Positions 30,501 through 34,360 of a stretch of 64,000 nt of DNA are shown piece by piece. A program made the position numbers and the translations under genes. Under the pieces are notes generated by a model that was given only the letters and a program-made list of their open reading frames with translations, searched no databases and was not told the origin of the DNA. Source of the stretch: Catenulispora pinistramenti. Lineage in GTDB: Bacteria; Actinomycetota; Actinomycetes; Streptomycetales; Catenulisporaceae. The DNA is taken from positions 62,001-126,000 of the forward strand of contig NZ_JAAFYZ010000001.1 of NCBI RefSeq assembly GCF_018274385.1, in the 5' to 3' direction. Positions within the stretch are counted from its first letter, which is position 1, and each line of letters begins with the position of its first letter.

Positions 30501-31838
30501 AGTGCCGTGCCCGGCGTCGGCGTCCGAAGCCTGCGACGCGGCCGGAGCCTCTTCCACGATCGCGTGCACGTTTGTGCCGGAGATCCCGAACGAGGAGACC
30601 CCGGCCCGGCGCACCCGCGGGCCGGACGGCCACGGCCGCGCCTGCGTCAACAGTTTGATATTACCGGCGTCCCAGTCCACCCGGGAGGACGGCGCGTCCA
30701 CGTTCAACGTCCGCGGCAGCACGCCGTTGCCCAGCGCCAGCACCGTCTTGATCAAGCCCGCGACCCCCGCGGCCGCGAGCGTGTGTCCGAGGTTGGACTT
30801 CACCGAGCCCAGCCACAGCGGCCGGTCCTCGGGACGGTCCCGGCCGTACCCGGCCAGCAGGGCGCTCGCCTCGGCGAGGTCGCCGAGGCGGGTGCCGGTG
30901 CCGTGCGCCTCCACCGCGTCGATGTCGGCGGCCGACAGGCCGGCGGCGGCCAGGGCGGCCTGGATCACCGCTTGCTGCGCCCGCGGGTTCGGCACCATGA
31001 GCCCGACCGGTCCGCTGAGCGCGTCGCCGGCGCCGTCGTTGTTGATGGCGGTCCCCCGCAGGACCGCCAAGATCTGGTGTCCGTTCCGGCGGGCGTCGGA
31101 CAGCCGTTCCAGCACGACCAGGCCGACGCCCTCGGACCACACCGTGCCGTCCGCCGCGTCGGCGAACGGCTTGCAGCGGCCGTCCGGGGCCAGGCCGCGC
31201 ATACCGCTGAACGCGACGAAGTTCCCGGGACCGGCCAGTACGCAGGCGCCGCCGGCCAGGGCGAGCGCGCATTCGTCGTTCATCAGGGACTGGGCGGCCA
31301 GGTGCACCGCGACCAGCGAGCTGGACGCGGAGGTGTCCACCGTCAGCGTCGGGCCGGCCAGGCCCAGCGCGTAGGCGATCCGGCCGGAGGCGACGCTGGT
31401 GGCGGTGCCGGTCAGCAGGTGGCCGGCCATGCCTTCGGGCGCCTGGTGCAGCCGCGGGCCGTAGTCCCGCGGCTCGGCGCCGACGAAGACCCCGGTGGCC
31501 GAGCCGCGCAGCGCGGCCGGGTCGAGCCCGGCGCGCTCCAGCGTCTCCCAGGCGACCTCCAGCAGCTGGCGCTGCTGCGGGTCCATGGCCAGGGCCTCGC
31601 GCGGGCTGATGCCGAAGAACGCCGGGTCGAACCCGGCGGCCTCGGCCAGGAACCCGCCGCGCGTGACCACGGTCTGCCCGGCGGCCAGCTGCCATCCGCG
31701 ATCGGCCGGGAAGTCGGAGATGACATCCCGCTCCTGGGACAGGACTCGCCACAGATCCTCCGGCGAGCCGATGCCGCCGGGGTACCGGCAGCCCATCCCC
31801 ACGATCGCGACCGGCTCCGCCCAGCCCTGATTCGTCAT
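9597..31838 (-). CDS. Type I PKS: loading module plus three fully reducing modules
   Basis: A 7413-residue modular PKS that starts the chain and adds three units. Domain order is KS(C->A)-AT-ACP, then three times KS-AT-DH-ER-KR-ACP, then a docking tail. It begins almost directly with the KS (AEPVAIVGMGC), with no N-terminal docking coiled coil, as expected for a loading protein. Residue landmarks: altered KS site 171; AT Ser about 628; ACP Ser about 960; KS Cys 1191, about 3317 and 5425; AT Ser about 1650, 3777 and 5885; DH His about 1955, 4077 and 6187; KR Tyr about 2901, 5016 and 7106; ACP Ser about 3075, 5187 and 7283. The C-terminal tail (about 7330-7413) ends in a typical docking region with ATDDDLFDLIDNELG. 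The ATG at 31838 overlaps the fkbH-like stop (ATGA), indicating translational coupling. The same frame stays open further upstream into fkbH, but that part has no PKS homology. Confidence 0.96.
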   Translation of the reverse strand: MTNQGWAEPVAIVGMGCRYPGGIGSPEDLWRVLSQERDVISDFPADRGWQLAAGQTVVTRGGFLAEAAGFDPAFFGISPREALAMDPQQRQLLEVAWETLERAGLDPAALRGSATGVFVGAEPRDYGPRLHQAPEGMAGHLLTGTATSVASGRIAYALGLAGPTLTVDTSASSSLVAVHLAAQSLMNDECALALAGGACVLAGPGNFVAFSGMRGLAPDGRCKPFADAADGTVWSEGVGLVVLERLSDARRNGHQILAVLRGTAINNDGAGDALSGPVGLMVPNPRAQQAVIQAALAAAGLSAADIDAVEAHGTGTRLGDLAEASALLAGYGRDRPEDRPLWLGSVKSNLGHTLAAAGVAGLIKTVLALGNGVLPRTLNVDAPSSRVDWDAGNIKLLTQARPWPSGPRVRRAGVSSFGISGTNVHAIVEEAPAASQASDADAGHGTAPAVIADRSVVPWLVSARSASALRGQAERLREFVQARPELDPTDVARSLATSRSAFEHRAVVTGGGTALAAVATGSASAAAVAGVVPGSAAGQTVFVFPGQGSQWAGMGRELAAASPVFAERLAQCGRALAPFVDWSLDEVLADPAALETDDVVQPALWAVMVSLAAVWQAAGIVPDAVVGHSQGEIAAATVAGALTLDDAARVVALRSRALRSLRGGGGGMVSVAEPADAVRARIAGFGDRLNIAVVNGPSAAAVSGELDALAELVAACEAEGVRTRRIPIDYASHSSQVEQLRDQLDEVLAPAVPAELTVPMVSTVSGQWLQGADLHAGYWYDNLRQAVQFDRAVRILADCGHRVFLEMSPHPVLTAAAAETLADHGTPAAVVSGSLRRDDGGPTRLLHSFAEAWVRGVPVDWPTVIGAGRRVDLPTYAFQHERYWLAPAAGVYETSWQDEYEYEDDDQDELAPDAAAPTDAAAGPDPLELVRSHAAVVLGHPTPDAVVPDRTFKELGFDSVTGVELRDRLAAATGVDLPLTLIFDEPTPAQAARFLGAGLARDGQGGRSADGSRTVSRAGVRKRRTPRPVLDEPIAIVAMSCRYPGDVTTPEELWDLLARGGDAVGAFPADRGWDLPDTPHAQAGGFVRDVADFDPGFFGISPREALAMDPQQRLLLETSWEAFERVGLDHAALRGSATGVFVGAAVSGYGAGSAPAEDGHLMTGTAASVMSGRVAYTFGLEGPAVTVDTACSSSLVALHLACQSLRSGECDLALAGGISIMTTTEWFGWFSRQHGLASDGRSKAFSAAADGMGMAEGAGMIVVERLSDARRNGHQVLAVVRGSAVNQDGASNGLTAPNGPSQQRVIRAALDGARLVPSDVDVVEAHGTGTPLGDPIEAQAILATYGRNRPEDRPLWLGSVKSNLGHTQWAAGAAGIMKMVLALGHGELPRTLHADEPTPHVDWSSGAVRLLTDTVSWPSGPRPRRVGVSSFGISGTNAHVILEGAEGVTGPAPIPEPAPAPDRPVADPGSPDRAALPVLPWLVSARTAEGLPAQARRLHAYLTGHGDLDAADIAWSLADTRSAWEHRAVLLGADRRELLTALSALADDQDSDAPTGVSGTAGRLAFVFTGQGAQRHGMGRELAAAFPVFAAAFDQACAELDRHLGGSVAAAIDGGPVHDTMWTQAGLFALEVALYRLLESWGVRPDLLAGHSIGEIAAAHVAGVWSLPDACALVAARGRLMQALPAGGAMIAVAAAEQRVREVLSRHPGAEIAAVNGPQASVISGLEGSVAAAAAELAADGTRTRRLQVSHAFHSASMEPMLAEFATAIGGLDFRRPELSLVSALTGAEVTDEVTDPAYWVRHVRETVRFGAAVDALRAAGARTFVEIGPDAALTAMGAQSQPADGSEAWLAGLRRDRDEVRTLLTAVASAQVRGVAVDWSGFFADRGVRHVELPTYAFQRGRYWLAAAPGSADAAGLGQAAAGHPLLGAAVHLPADGGLVLTGRLAPRTHPWLADHVVAGSPIVPGTAFVDLALHAGAEAGAADLEELVIDTPLRLPERGGVQIRVTVAEPDPDGRRGLAVYSRSEDAGERGAWIRHAAGTVASDEGRSAASVASVAPLPSWPSEGALPADAVDPADLYAELADIGLPYGPAFRGLRAVWRRGAERFAEIELPAGLTTAGYGVHPALLDAALHAIGLDGALSGADGGPRIPFAWTGVRLFATEANAARVRIAPAGAGDAVSVTLTDPTGAPIIVVDSLVLREAPTAEPRSEALHRLEWVPAPEAAADQAVGSLSMAVLGSAPADALAGVERYADLSDLVAAGAAGTLPSIVFAYCDTDSDTDNDTNRTADSDAATAAHRSAGAALDLIQRWLAEDVLDACRLVLVTTGAVDTGDSAPVRPAAAPIWGLVRTAQTEHPGRFILADVDETAYGPERLAAGLALDEPQFAIRADRLVIPRLTRSEAGLRVPDRRSGWHLAFTEPGSWDNLRLVADGDMAEPGDAAEPDLAPGEVRVGLRACGVNFRDVLNTLGMYPGEAGPLGLEGAGVVLAVGSGVTSVAVGDRVMGLFRGAFTPVARTDARLLTAVPDGWTFAEAAAAPVVFLTAYHALVELAALRAGESVLIHAAAGGVGLAAVQLARHLGADVYGTASTGKWPALRALGLAEDRLASSRTLEFEAAFRAVTDGRGVDVVLDSLAGEFVDASLRLTAPGGRFVEMGKADIRDAARVAADHGLEYQAFDLLELDPERISGMLAELSGLFADRALSPLPVTCWDVRHAPEAFRQLSQARLVGKVVLTVPDRSPALGSGSGSASDDTVLITGATGGLGALVARRLAAEGRTRHLLLASRRGPAAPGAAALAADVAAHGADVSLRACDVASRPALAGLLAAVPADRPLSAVVHAAGVLDDGTVAALTGERLAAVLRPKVDAAWHLHELTADRDVRAFVLFSSVAGIWGNPGQSAYAAANTFLDAVAAHRRRLGLPGTALAWGPWEQEAGMAGRLAGADRQRMARDGFRPIGDAEGLELLAAALDAPDALLVPAPLDPAALAAREDLPPFLSGLVRRARPGARSAGGSVTGGSGRGAGDLATRLAALAPAERFIAVRQIVLAQTAVVLGMTNLASSAAGRSFRELGLDSLTSVELRNRLFTATGLRLAATVVFDHPTPTALTEHLLAALVPTSSPAVGDPAAGGPVPASGSGSGSDLDTDPLVIVGIGCRFPGGVQGPQDLWDLVLRGDDALSDFPTDRGWDVEELYDPDPTAVGKTYAREGGFLHDAAEFDAAFFGINPREALAMDPQQRLLLETSWAALEDAGIDPATLRGTPTGVFTGLIYHDYGQGTAGLQEAEGYLATGGSGGVASGRLSYILGLEGPAVTIDTACSSSLVALHLAVQALRAGECSLALAGGVTVMSTPGTFIDFSRQRGLSPDGRCKAYAEAADGTGWGEGVGVLVLERLSDARRRGHRVWAVVAGSAINQDGASNGLTAPNGPSQQRVIRAALAASGLTPADVDVVEGHGTGTTLGDPIEANALLATYGQDRAEDRPLWLGSVKSNIGHTQAAAGVAGIIKMVTAMAHGVVPPTLHVDAPSSHVDWATGQIQLPTEAMPWPQSGRPRRAGVSAFGFSGTNAHVILEEPPIAEAAQTAGADPAGSAGLDGGAGSALVGVVPWIVSGGSDAALRDQAARLRESTVARSELDERDVAWSLAATRSVFEHRAVVIGSARQELAAGLAAVATGQATGSAVTGSASATGRSVFVFPGQGAQWAGMGSELAAASPVFAERLAECGRALAPFVDWSLTDVLNDPAALEAVDVVQPALWAVMVSLAAVWQAAGITPDAVIGHSQGEIAAATVAGALSLEDGARVVALRSRALRVLAGAGGMVSVAEPVDAVRTRIAEFGDRLSIAVVNGPSATVVSGEPDALSELLAACEADEVRARRIPVDYASHSAQVEQLRAEISEVLAPLVPGELTIPMVSAVSGEWLQGPELDADYWFDSLRSTVEFHQAVRVLAGTDHGIFLEMSPHPVLTAPVSETLEHAGASDALVSGSLRRDDGGPDRLLASFAEAWVGGVDIDWPAVIGTAKRVDLPTYAFQRQHFWPKPAPSSAISGTLGHPFLATSVELASGDGVVLTGSVSLRTHPWLADHAVAGTVLLPGTAFVEMAVRAGDAVGYGRLDDLVLEAPLTLSADAAVHVQVVVGPDTDGRRPIEIHSRPSTQSTDIPWIRHAGGAVTSEVATAAVDELTVWPPRDADPLPVQDLYGRLTAQGYGYGPAFQGVRAAWRRGDTVFAEVALPDDAAGAADGFGLHPALLDAALHISGSVLPPPAPGQVRLPFGWTGVSLHASGATVLRVRLTPTGPDAIAVTAADGTGSPVVSVDALALRPIAADQLHASATSGHDDLFAVGWTPVAAGESAGRIATLGADVPGLSVDAVFADVAALVEAVRAGEPVPDLVLVAAGADVDAATATTAATPASAAASPGAGSSVSGPAPLGAAAAARGAVSDALAVVQRWLAADELAAARLVVVTRGAVATAAGESVADLSGAAVWGLIRSAQSENPDRFILLDIPSQGSDLLPSALASGEPELAIRSDAVLARRLTRPSAALSLPADGTPWRLEVARPGTLDGLSAAEFPPAVAALEPGQVRVAVRAAGVNFRDVVLTLGLVPADRDPDAGIVGSEVAGVVAEVGSGVTGLVPGDRVMGIVTSGFAPLVVADARTLTQVPAGWSYAEAAAVPVAFSTAWYGLVDLAQAARGHRILIHAATGGAGSAAVQVAKHLGLEVFATASPGKWDALRAMGLDDDHIASSRDAGFERKFAAVTANQGMDIVLNALAGELTDASLRLLPRGGAFIEMGKTDPRDPDQIATDHPGVRYRAFSTQDAGPDRLAEILTVINTLINDGVITRMPVRCWDVRRIGEAFRFMSQAKHIGKVVLTVPRTPRAAGTVLVSGGTGMIGGRVARHLAASGRAGELLLTGRSGPIAGGVPSLAAGLAGSGAGVSVVSCDAADREALAGLLASVPVSSVFHSVGILDDGVLTSMTPERVDAVMRPKADGAWNLHNLTADRDLDAFVLFSSAAATFGSSGQGNYAAANAFLDGLAAHRQSSGLPATALAWGLWSEASAMTGHLAADQKSRLGRDGINALTAADGLALLDTALSRDEAMLVPALLDVPGVRARAARGESVPAIWRGLAGTASRPKAAAVATLDAAGLPDWLAGVAEADRDRVLLDLVRTHVAAVLGHDSPDAAAPDRAFKELGFDSLTAVELRNRLGTVTGLRLPSTLVFDHPTPVALARFLRTALLGDSAGSGDPAGRNASSRPQPGALSAEPIAIVAMSCRFPGGVDSPEDLWELMAQGRDAVAGFPADRGWNIEELYHPDPDHSGTSYVREGGFVDGAGDFDPVFFGISPREALAMDPQQRLLLETSWEAFERAGIDPAALRGSDTGVFVGAATSGYGSGGVEEAAAEGYLMTGTAASVISGRVAYTFGLEGPAVTVETACSSSLVAMHLAGQALRAGECDLALAGGVTVVAVPGAVIEFSRQRGLAPDGRSKAFSDAADGMGIAEGVGMVVLERLSDARRNGHQVLAVVRGSAINQDGASNGLTAPNGPSQQRVIRAALAASGLKPSEVDAVEAHGTGTELGDPIEAGALMAVYGQDRPEDQPLWLGSVKSNIGHTQWAAGAAGVIKMVLALRHAELPRTLHVAEPSSHIDWDAGNIRLLSESVSWPVSGRPRRAGVSSFGISGTNAHVILEEPPVAEAAETVGADPTVEADSATGADPVVGGVVPWIVSGRSDAALCSQAERLRASTEARPDLDVRDVAWSLASTRAVFEHRAVVIGSAGQELGAGLAAAATNQAAGSVVTGSASATGRSVFVFPGQGAQWAGMGRDLAASSPVFAERLAECGRALAPFVDWSLTDVLSDPAALEAVDVVQPALWAVMVSLAAVWQAAGVTPDAVIGHSQGEIAAATVAGALSLEDGARVVALRSRALRVLAGAGGMVSVAEPVDAVRARIAGFGDRLSIAVVNGPSATVVSGEPDALSELLAACEADEVRARRIPVDYASHSAQVEQLRAEITEVLAPVTPTELTIPMVSAVSGEWLQGPELAASYWFDSLRATVEFDRAVRALADSGHGVFLEMSPHPVLTAAVTETLEDQGVAAPVVSGSLRRDNGSPDRLLASFAEVWVRGVDVDWPAVIGASRQIDLPTYAFQHQHFWPKPVAASATSGTLGHPFLATSVELVSGEGVVLTGSVSLRTHPWLADHAVGGTVLLPGTAFVEMAVRAGDAVGYGRLDDLVLEAPLTLSADAAVQVQVMVGPDTDGNRPIEIHARPEDSDVPWTRHAAGVLALASSAPDMSEFLEWPPRDAEPVAVDDLYDRLASDGYGYGPAFQGLRAGWRRGDEFFAEVVLPTEPNAAGFGLHPALLDAALHISGSVLPEAGPGQVRLPFAWTGVSLYASGATVLRVRLTATGNDGIALVAADSAGMPVVSVESLVLRPAALDQLGAGAVVRDGLFAVGWTSVPAGESAGRIAALGAGVPGASADAVFADVAALVDAVRAGEPVPDLVLVAAGANADADADASTATMAATPASAVTAPGAGAGASARGAVSDVLAVVQQWLAADELVAARLVVVTRGAVATAAGESVADLSGAAVWGLIRSAQSENPDRFVLLDLPSQGSDLLPSALASGEPELAIRGDAILARRLTRPADGLSIPTDGTPWRVEVARPGTLDGLAVAAFPSTALEPGQVRIAVRAAGVNFRDVLITLGMYPGEALLGSEVAGVVAEVGPGVQHLSPGDRVMAMAAGGFGPFVVVDARTAVLLPSRWSFAEAAAVPIAFSTAWYGLVDLAQAARGQRILIHAATGGVGSAAVQIAKHLGLEVFATASPGKWDALRAMGLDDDHIASSRDAGFERKFAAVTANQGMDIVLNALAGELTDASLRLLSRGGAFIEMGKTDPRDPDQIATDHPGVRYRMFETGEAGPGRLHEILTRISALIEDGVFTGMPVRCWDIRRIGDALRFMSQAKHVGKIVLTVPRTPSRSGTVLITGGTGMIGGRVARHLAASGRAGELLLTGRSGPAATGVPALAAALAESGAGVSVVSCDAADRAALAELLAAVPVTGVYHSTGVLDDGVVAALTPERVDTVMRPKADGAWNLHDLTADRDLDAFVLFSSAAASFGGAGQANYAAANAFLDGLAAHRQSAGLPATALAWGLWADASAMTGHLAAGDTSRINRGGIAAMTADEGLALMDAALTRDEPLLLPALLDVQGVRARAGRGEEVPVLWRGLVGGAARRTAATATGGPAAGSGGVSMEQRLAALAPAEQDRFLLDLVQAHVAAVLGYASADAVRPDQTFREIGFDSLTAVDLRNRINAAAGTRLPSTLVFDYPTPTALAGYLRSKLVKQEPGDAPVLRELDGLEAALAVMAGAEPDGEGRTRVLTRLEAILQGLRAAGTEAAAGVEEIGDATDDDLFDLIDNELGLGGAGGEALN
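11158..11575 (-). repeat. Copy 1 of a near-identical ER segment (module 3)
   Basis: About 418 bases of the ER nucleotide-binding region match 17431-17848 in module 2 with only scattered differences, at a fixed offset of 6273 bases (in frame). This points to recent duplication or gene conversion between modules. Confidence 0.85.
13140..13405 (-). repeat. AT-DH junction repeat, copy in module 3
   Basis: The DH N-terminal region here closely matches 19467-19732 in module 2 at an offset of 6327 bases, another sign of inter-module conversion. Confidence 0.75.
17431..17848 (-). repeat. Copy 2 of the near-identical ER segment (module 2)
   Basis: Partner of 11158-11575. Differences include the cofactor loop, where copy 2 has Gly-Ala-Gly and copy 1 Gly-Val-Gly. 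Similarity falls just beyond the upstream end, where the stereo-diagnostic part of the ER differs between the modules. Confidence 0.85.
19467..19732 (-). repeat. AT-DH junction repeat, copy in module 2
   Basis: Partner of 13140-13405, encoding the same start of the DH fold including the HAVAGTVLLP catalytic His region. Confidence 0.75.
22404..28745 (-). other. Elongation module 1: KS-AT(malonyl)-DH-ER-KR-ACP
   Basis: The KS has DTACSSS, EAHGTGT and NLGHT. The AT has GHSIG and HAFH, the malonyl signature. The DH has HVVAGSPIVP (HxxxGxxxxP) and HPALLDAALH. The ER has the NADPH loop HAAAGGVG, Lys in STGKW and Tyr at the stereo-diagnostic position (LGMYPGE). The KR has GATGGLG, an LDD motif (B-type) and the catalytic Tyr in QSAYAAAN. 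All domains look active, so a two-carbon saturated unit is predicted. The DH-ER linker holds a low-complexity DTDSDTDNDTN run. Confidence 0.9.
24976..25014 (-). repeat. Imperfect hexanucleotide repeat in the module 1 DH-ER linker
   Basis: A run of GTCNNT-like hexamers encodes Asp alternating with Thr, Ser or Asn (DTDSDTDNDTN). It is in frame in a linker and tolerates slippage. Confidence 0.75.
28746..31838 (-). other. Loading module KS(A)-AT(methylmalonyl type)-ACP
   Basis: In the KS the usual DTACSSS active site reads DTSASSS, with Ala171 in place of the nucleophilic Cys. The two catalytic His motifs EAHGTGT and NLGHT remain. The segment after INNDGAG differs strongly from the extending KS domains, as in decarboxylating loading KS (KSQ) domains, which normally carry Gln here. 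The AT has GHSQG, DVVQ and YASH, the methylmalonyl signature, so propionyl is the expected starter after decarboxylation. The ACP Ser lies in GFDSVTG. The linker before the ACP is acidic (EYEYEDDDQDE). Confidence 0.9.
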
Positions 31839-32944
31839 GCCCGGGCCCCTGCCCTCACTGCTCGGTCCGCCGCCAGCGCGGGTGCGGTGACGGTCATCGT
31901 CGTCGCCCCGGGCCGCCGGTCGGCGACCAGGTGCAGACGTTTGACGTCGCGGTCCGCCTCGGCCAGGGCGGGCAGGTCGGCCAGGCAGTCGCAGGGCTCC
32001 TCGGTGAACCCGGCGAACCGGTAGGCGATGTCCATCATCCGGTTCCGGTCGGTGGGCCGGAAGTCGGCCACCAGGTGCGCGCCGGCCTGGGCGGCCTCGT
32101 CGACCAGCCAGTTCAGCAGCACCGAGCCGGCGCCGAAGGTGACCACCCGGCAGGAGGTCGCCAACAGCTTCAGGTGCCAGAGGGCGTCGTGGTACTCCAG
32201 CAGCAGCACGCCGACCGCGCCGTGCGGGCCGAACCGGTCGGCGAGGGTCACGGTGATGACCTCGTTGTCCGGGTCCGTCAGCAGAGCGCGCAGCGTGGCG
32301 TCGGAGTAGTGCACGCCAGTGGCGTTCATCTGGCTGGTGCGCAGGGTCAGTTCCTCGACCCGGGTCAGGTCCACCTCGTCGGCCCGCTTGACCGCCATGA
32401 CCAGTTCCAGCGAGCGCAGGAAGTCCTCGTCGGGCCCGTTGAACGTCTCCTTCTCCGCGTCCCGCCGGAAGCCGGCCTGGTACATCTCGCGCCGGCGCCG
32501 GGAGTCCTCGGTGACGAACTCCGGGGTGAACTCCGGCAGCCCGGTCAGCTTCAGCGCGTCCTCGGCCGGGTAGCAGCGCACCTCGGGGTGGCTGTAGTTG
32601 ACCTCGGCGCGCTCGGTGGGCTGGTCGTCGATGAACGCGATGGTGGTCAGCGCGAACTGGAGCTTGTCGGCGATGTCCCGCACCGAGTCCGACTTGCGCC
32701 CCCAGCCGATCGCGGGGTGGACGAAGTACTCGGCGACGCCGAGCTTCTCCAGCTGCTCCCAGGCCAGGTCGTAGTCGTTCTTGCTGGCGATGGACTGCAG
32801 GATGCCGCGGGAGTCCAGGGCGATGATCACATCCCTGATCTCCTCGGGGAACTCGACCTCCCCGTCCTCCAGGACGGTGCCCCGCCACAGAGTGTTGTCC
32901 AGGTCCCAGACCAGGCACTTGACCAGTTTGGGCTTGTCAGCCAC
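31835..32944 (-). CDS. fkbH-like: FkbH-like glyceryl-ACP synthase (HAD superfamily)
   Basis: A 369-residue FkbH-family enzyme. It takes a glyceryl unit from 1,3-bisphosphoglycerate, dephosphorylates it and loads it on the dedicated ACP, the first step to methoxymalonyl-ACP. The N-terminal HAD motif is WDLDNTLWRG with Asp14 and Asp16, followed by a FIDDQP motif typical of the family. The C-terminal half, about 180-330, is the GNAT-like acyl-transfer part. The GTG at 32944 is chosen because GAGGAG lies 6 nt upstream; an in-frame GTG at 32971 has no RBS. The stop overlaps the loading PKS start by ATGA. FkbH homologues also make glyceryl-ACP for tetronates, but the two dehydrogenases next to it favour the methoxymalonyl route. 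Confidence 0.94.
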   Translation of the reverse strand: MADKPKLVKCLVWDLDNTLWRGTVLEDGEVEFPEEIRDVIIALDSRGILQSIASKNDYDLAWEQLEKLGVAEYFVHPAIGWGRKSDSVRDIADKLQFALTTIAFIDDQPTERAEVNYSHPEVRCYPAEDALKLTGLPEFTPEFVTEDSRRRREMYQAGFRRDAEKETFNGPDEDFLRSLELVMAVKRADEVDLTRVEELTLRTSQMNATGVHYSDATLRALLTDPDNEVITVTLADRFGPHGAVGVLLLEYHDALWHLKLLATSCRVVTFGAGSVLLNWLVDEAAQAGAHLVADFRPTDRNRMMDIAYRFAGFTEEPCDCLADLPALAEADRDVKRLHLVADRRPGATTMTVTAPALAADRAVRAGARA

Positions 32945-32950
32945 AGGGAT

Positions 32951-32956
32951 CTCCTC
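32951..32956 (-). promoter_or_regulatory. Ribosome binding site fixing the fkbH-like start
   Basis: The minus strand reads GAGGAG, six bases before GTG at 32944, inside the 20-bp gap after the acyl-CoA dehydrogenase gene. Confidence 0.75.
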
Positions 32957-32964
32957 GGTTGTGC

Positions 32965-34086
32965 TCAGCACTTCGGTTCGGGTACGACGGTCAGGGCGTG
33001 CCGGGCCAGGATCAGCTCACAGATCTCGGTGGAGCCCTCGATGATCTCCATGAGCTTGGCGTCCCGGTACGCGCGGGCGACCACGTGGCCGTCCTGGGCC
33101 CCGGCCGAGGCCAGGACCTGCACCGCGGTCGCCGCCGCGGCCGCGGCCTGGGTGGCGGCGACGTGCTTGGCCAGCACCGCGGCGACCACGAGCTCCGCGG
33201 AGTTCGCGTCCCAGCAGCGGCTGGCGTGCTCACAGGCCCTGGTCGCCACCTGTTCGGCGACCAGCAGAGCGGCCAGGTGGCGGGCCACCAGCTGGTGCTC
33301 GGCCAGCACGACGCCGCCCTGCTGCCGGGTGCGCGCGTGCACGGTCGCGGCGTTGAGGCAGGCCCGGATGATGCCGACGCAGCCCCAGCCCACTGACATC
33401 CGGCCGTAGGTCAGCGCGGTGGTGAACAGCAGTTGCAGCTGCTGTCCGCCGCCGCCGAGCACACTGGAGGCCGGCAACCTCACGTCGTCCAGGCGCACGT
33501 CACTGTGCCCGGCCGCGCGGCAGCCCATCGGGGACGGGACCGGCTCGATGCTCACGCCGGGTGCCGAGGCCGGCACCACCACGAAGGCGGCGTCGTCCCC
33601 GAACCGGCCGAGCACCAGGAGCAGATCGGCGTAGCGGGCCCCGGTGATCCACTTCTTGTGGCCGGAGACCACCACCGAGTCGCCGTCCGGCGTGATCGTG
33701 GTCTGCATCGCCGACAGGTCGCTGCCGGCCTCCGGTTCGCTGAACGCCACCGCGGCCAGCTGACCGCCGGTCAGGTCCGCCAGGTACCGGCGGCGCTGTT
33801 CGCGGTCGCCGAGCCGCTGCACGGTGAAGGCGGCGATGCCCTGCGAGGTCATGATGCTGCGCAGCGAACTGTCCAGCGCGCCGACATGGGCGCTCAGCGC
33901 GCCGTTGTCCGCGCTGGACAGGCCCAGGCCGCCGAAGGAGGCCGGGACCTCGGCGCACAGCACGCCGCGCGCGCCGAGCTTGCGCAGCAGGTCGACCGGC
34001 AGCAGCCCGGCCAGGTCCCAGGCTTCGGGCTGGTCGCCGACGAGTTCGCCCAGGAAGGCGAACTCGTCGGCCAGGATGTCAGGCAT
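32965..34086 (-). CDS. fkbI-like: FkbI-like acyl-CoA dehydrogenase (acts on acyl-ACP)
   Basis: A 373-residue flavoprotein of the acyl-CoA dehydrogenase family. In the methoxymalonyl-ACP pathway the FkbI-type enzyme takes part in oxidising the glyceryl-ACP carbon skeleton. Family signatures are FSEPEAGSDLSAMQT (FAD/substrate loop), SGHKKWITGA and, near the C-terminus, MEIIEGSTEICE, the usual position of the catalytic Glu region. Length is normal. The ATG at 34086 overlaps the end of the ACP gene by 8 bases, so the two are probably translationally coupled. It differs from beta-oxidation dehydrogenases mainly by its neighbours: a stand-alone ACP, a 3-hydroxyacyl dehydrogenase and an FkbH-like protein on one message. 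Confidence 0.93.
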   Translation of the reverse strand: MPDILADEFAFLGELVGDQPEAWDLAGLLPVDLLRKLGARGVLCAEVPASFGGLGLSSADNGALSAHVGALDSSLRSIMTSQGIAAFTVQRLGDREQRRRYLADLTGGQLAAVAFSEPEAGSDLSAMQTTITPDGDSVVVSGHKKWITGARYADLLLVLGRFGDDAAFVVVPASAPGVSIEPVPSPMGCRAAGHSDVRLDDVRLPASSVLGGGGQQLQLLFTTALTYGRMSVGWGCVGIIRACLNAATVHARTRQQGGVVLAEHQLVARHLAALLVAEQVATRACEHASRCWDANSAELVVAAVLAKHVAATQAAAAAATAVQVLASAGAQDGHVVARAYRDAKLMEIIEGSTEICELILARHALTVVPEPKC

Positions 34087-34360
34087 CGGCGCCGGCGGCC
34101 GCGGCCCGCAGCCGGAGCACGAGCTCGGTCATCGCCTGCACGGTGCGGAAGCTGTCCAGCTTCAGGTCCGCGCCGATGATCGCTATGTCGTAGGTCTCCT
34201 CCAGGTGGACCACGAGCTGCATGGCGAACATCGAGGAGACCAGGCCGGACTTGAACAGGTCCTGGTCGGGCTCCACGGCGGTGTTCAGGACCGAGTCCAG
34301 ATGGCCGCGCAGGCCCTTCTCGATCTCGCCGGCGGTGAGCTCGGTCTGTTCGGCGGTCAT
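34079..34360 (-). CDS. fkbJ-like: FkbJ-like discrete acyl carrier protein
   Basis: A 93-residue stand-alone ACP that carries the glyceryl-derived extender unit while it is oxidised, then donates it to a PKS acyltransferase. The attachment site is Ser43 in SGLVSSMFAMQ, which resembles the FkbJ subgroup rather than the GxDS(L) of the PKS-embedded ACPs. The start is ATG at 34360, with AAGG 7 nt upstream; a GTG one codon earlier is possible. It overlaps the fkbK-like stop (TGATG) and the next gene by 8 bases, so the cassette is tightly coupled. Confidence 0.93.
   Translation of the reverse strand: MTAEQTELTAGEIEKGLRGHLDSVLNTAVEPDQDLFKSGLVSSMFAMQLVVHLEETYDIAIIGADLKLDSFRTVQAMTELVLRLRAAAAGADA

Noticed and set aside
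31839-32918. The loading PKS frame stays open about 360 codons upstream of 31838
   Set aside because: The translation in this stretch is a shadow of the fkbH-like gene in another frame; PKS similarity begins at the ATG at 31838, which overlaps the fkbH-like stop.
31835-32944. FkbH-like protein as a sign of tetronate biosynthesis
   Set aside because: Tetronate clusters pair it with an E2-like acyltransferase, a hydrolase and a FabH-like protein, none of which is here; the acyl-CoA and 3-hydroxyacyl dehydrogenases indicate the alkoxymalonyl route.
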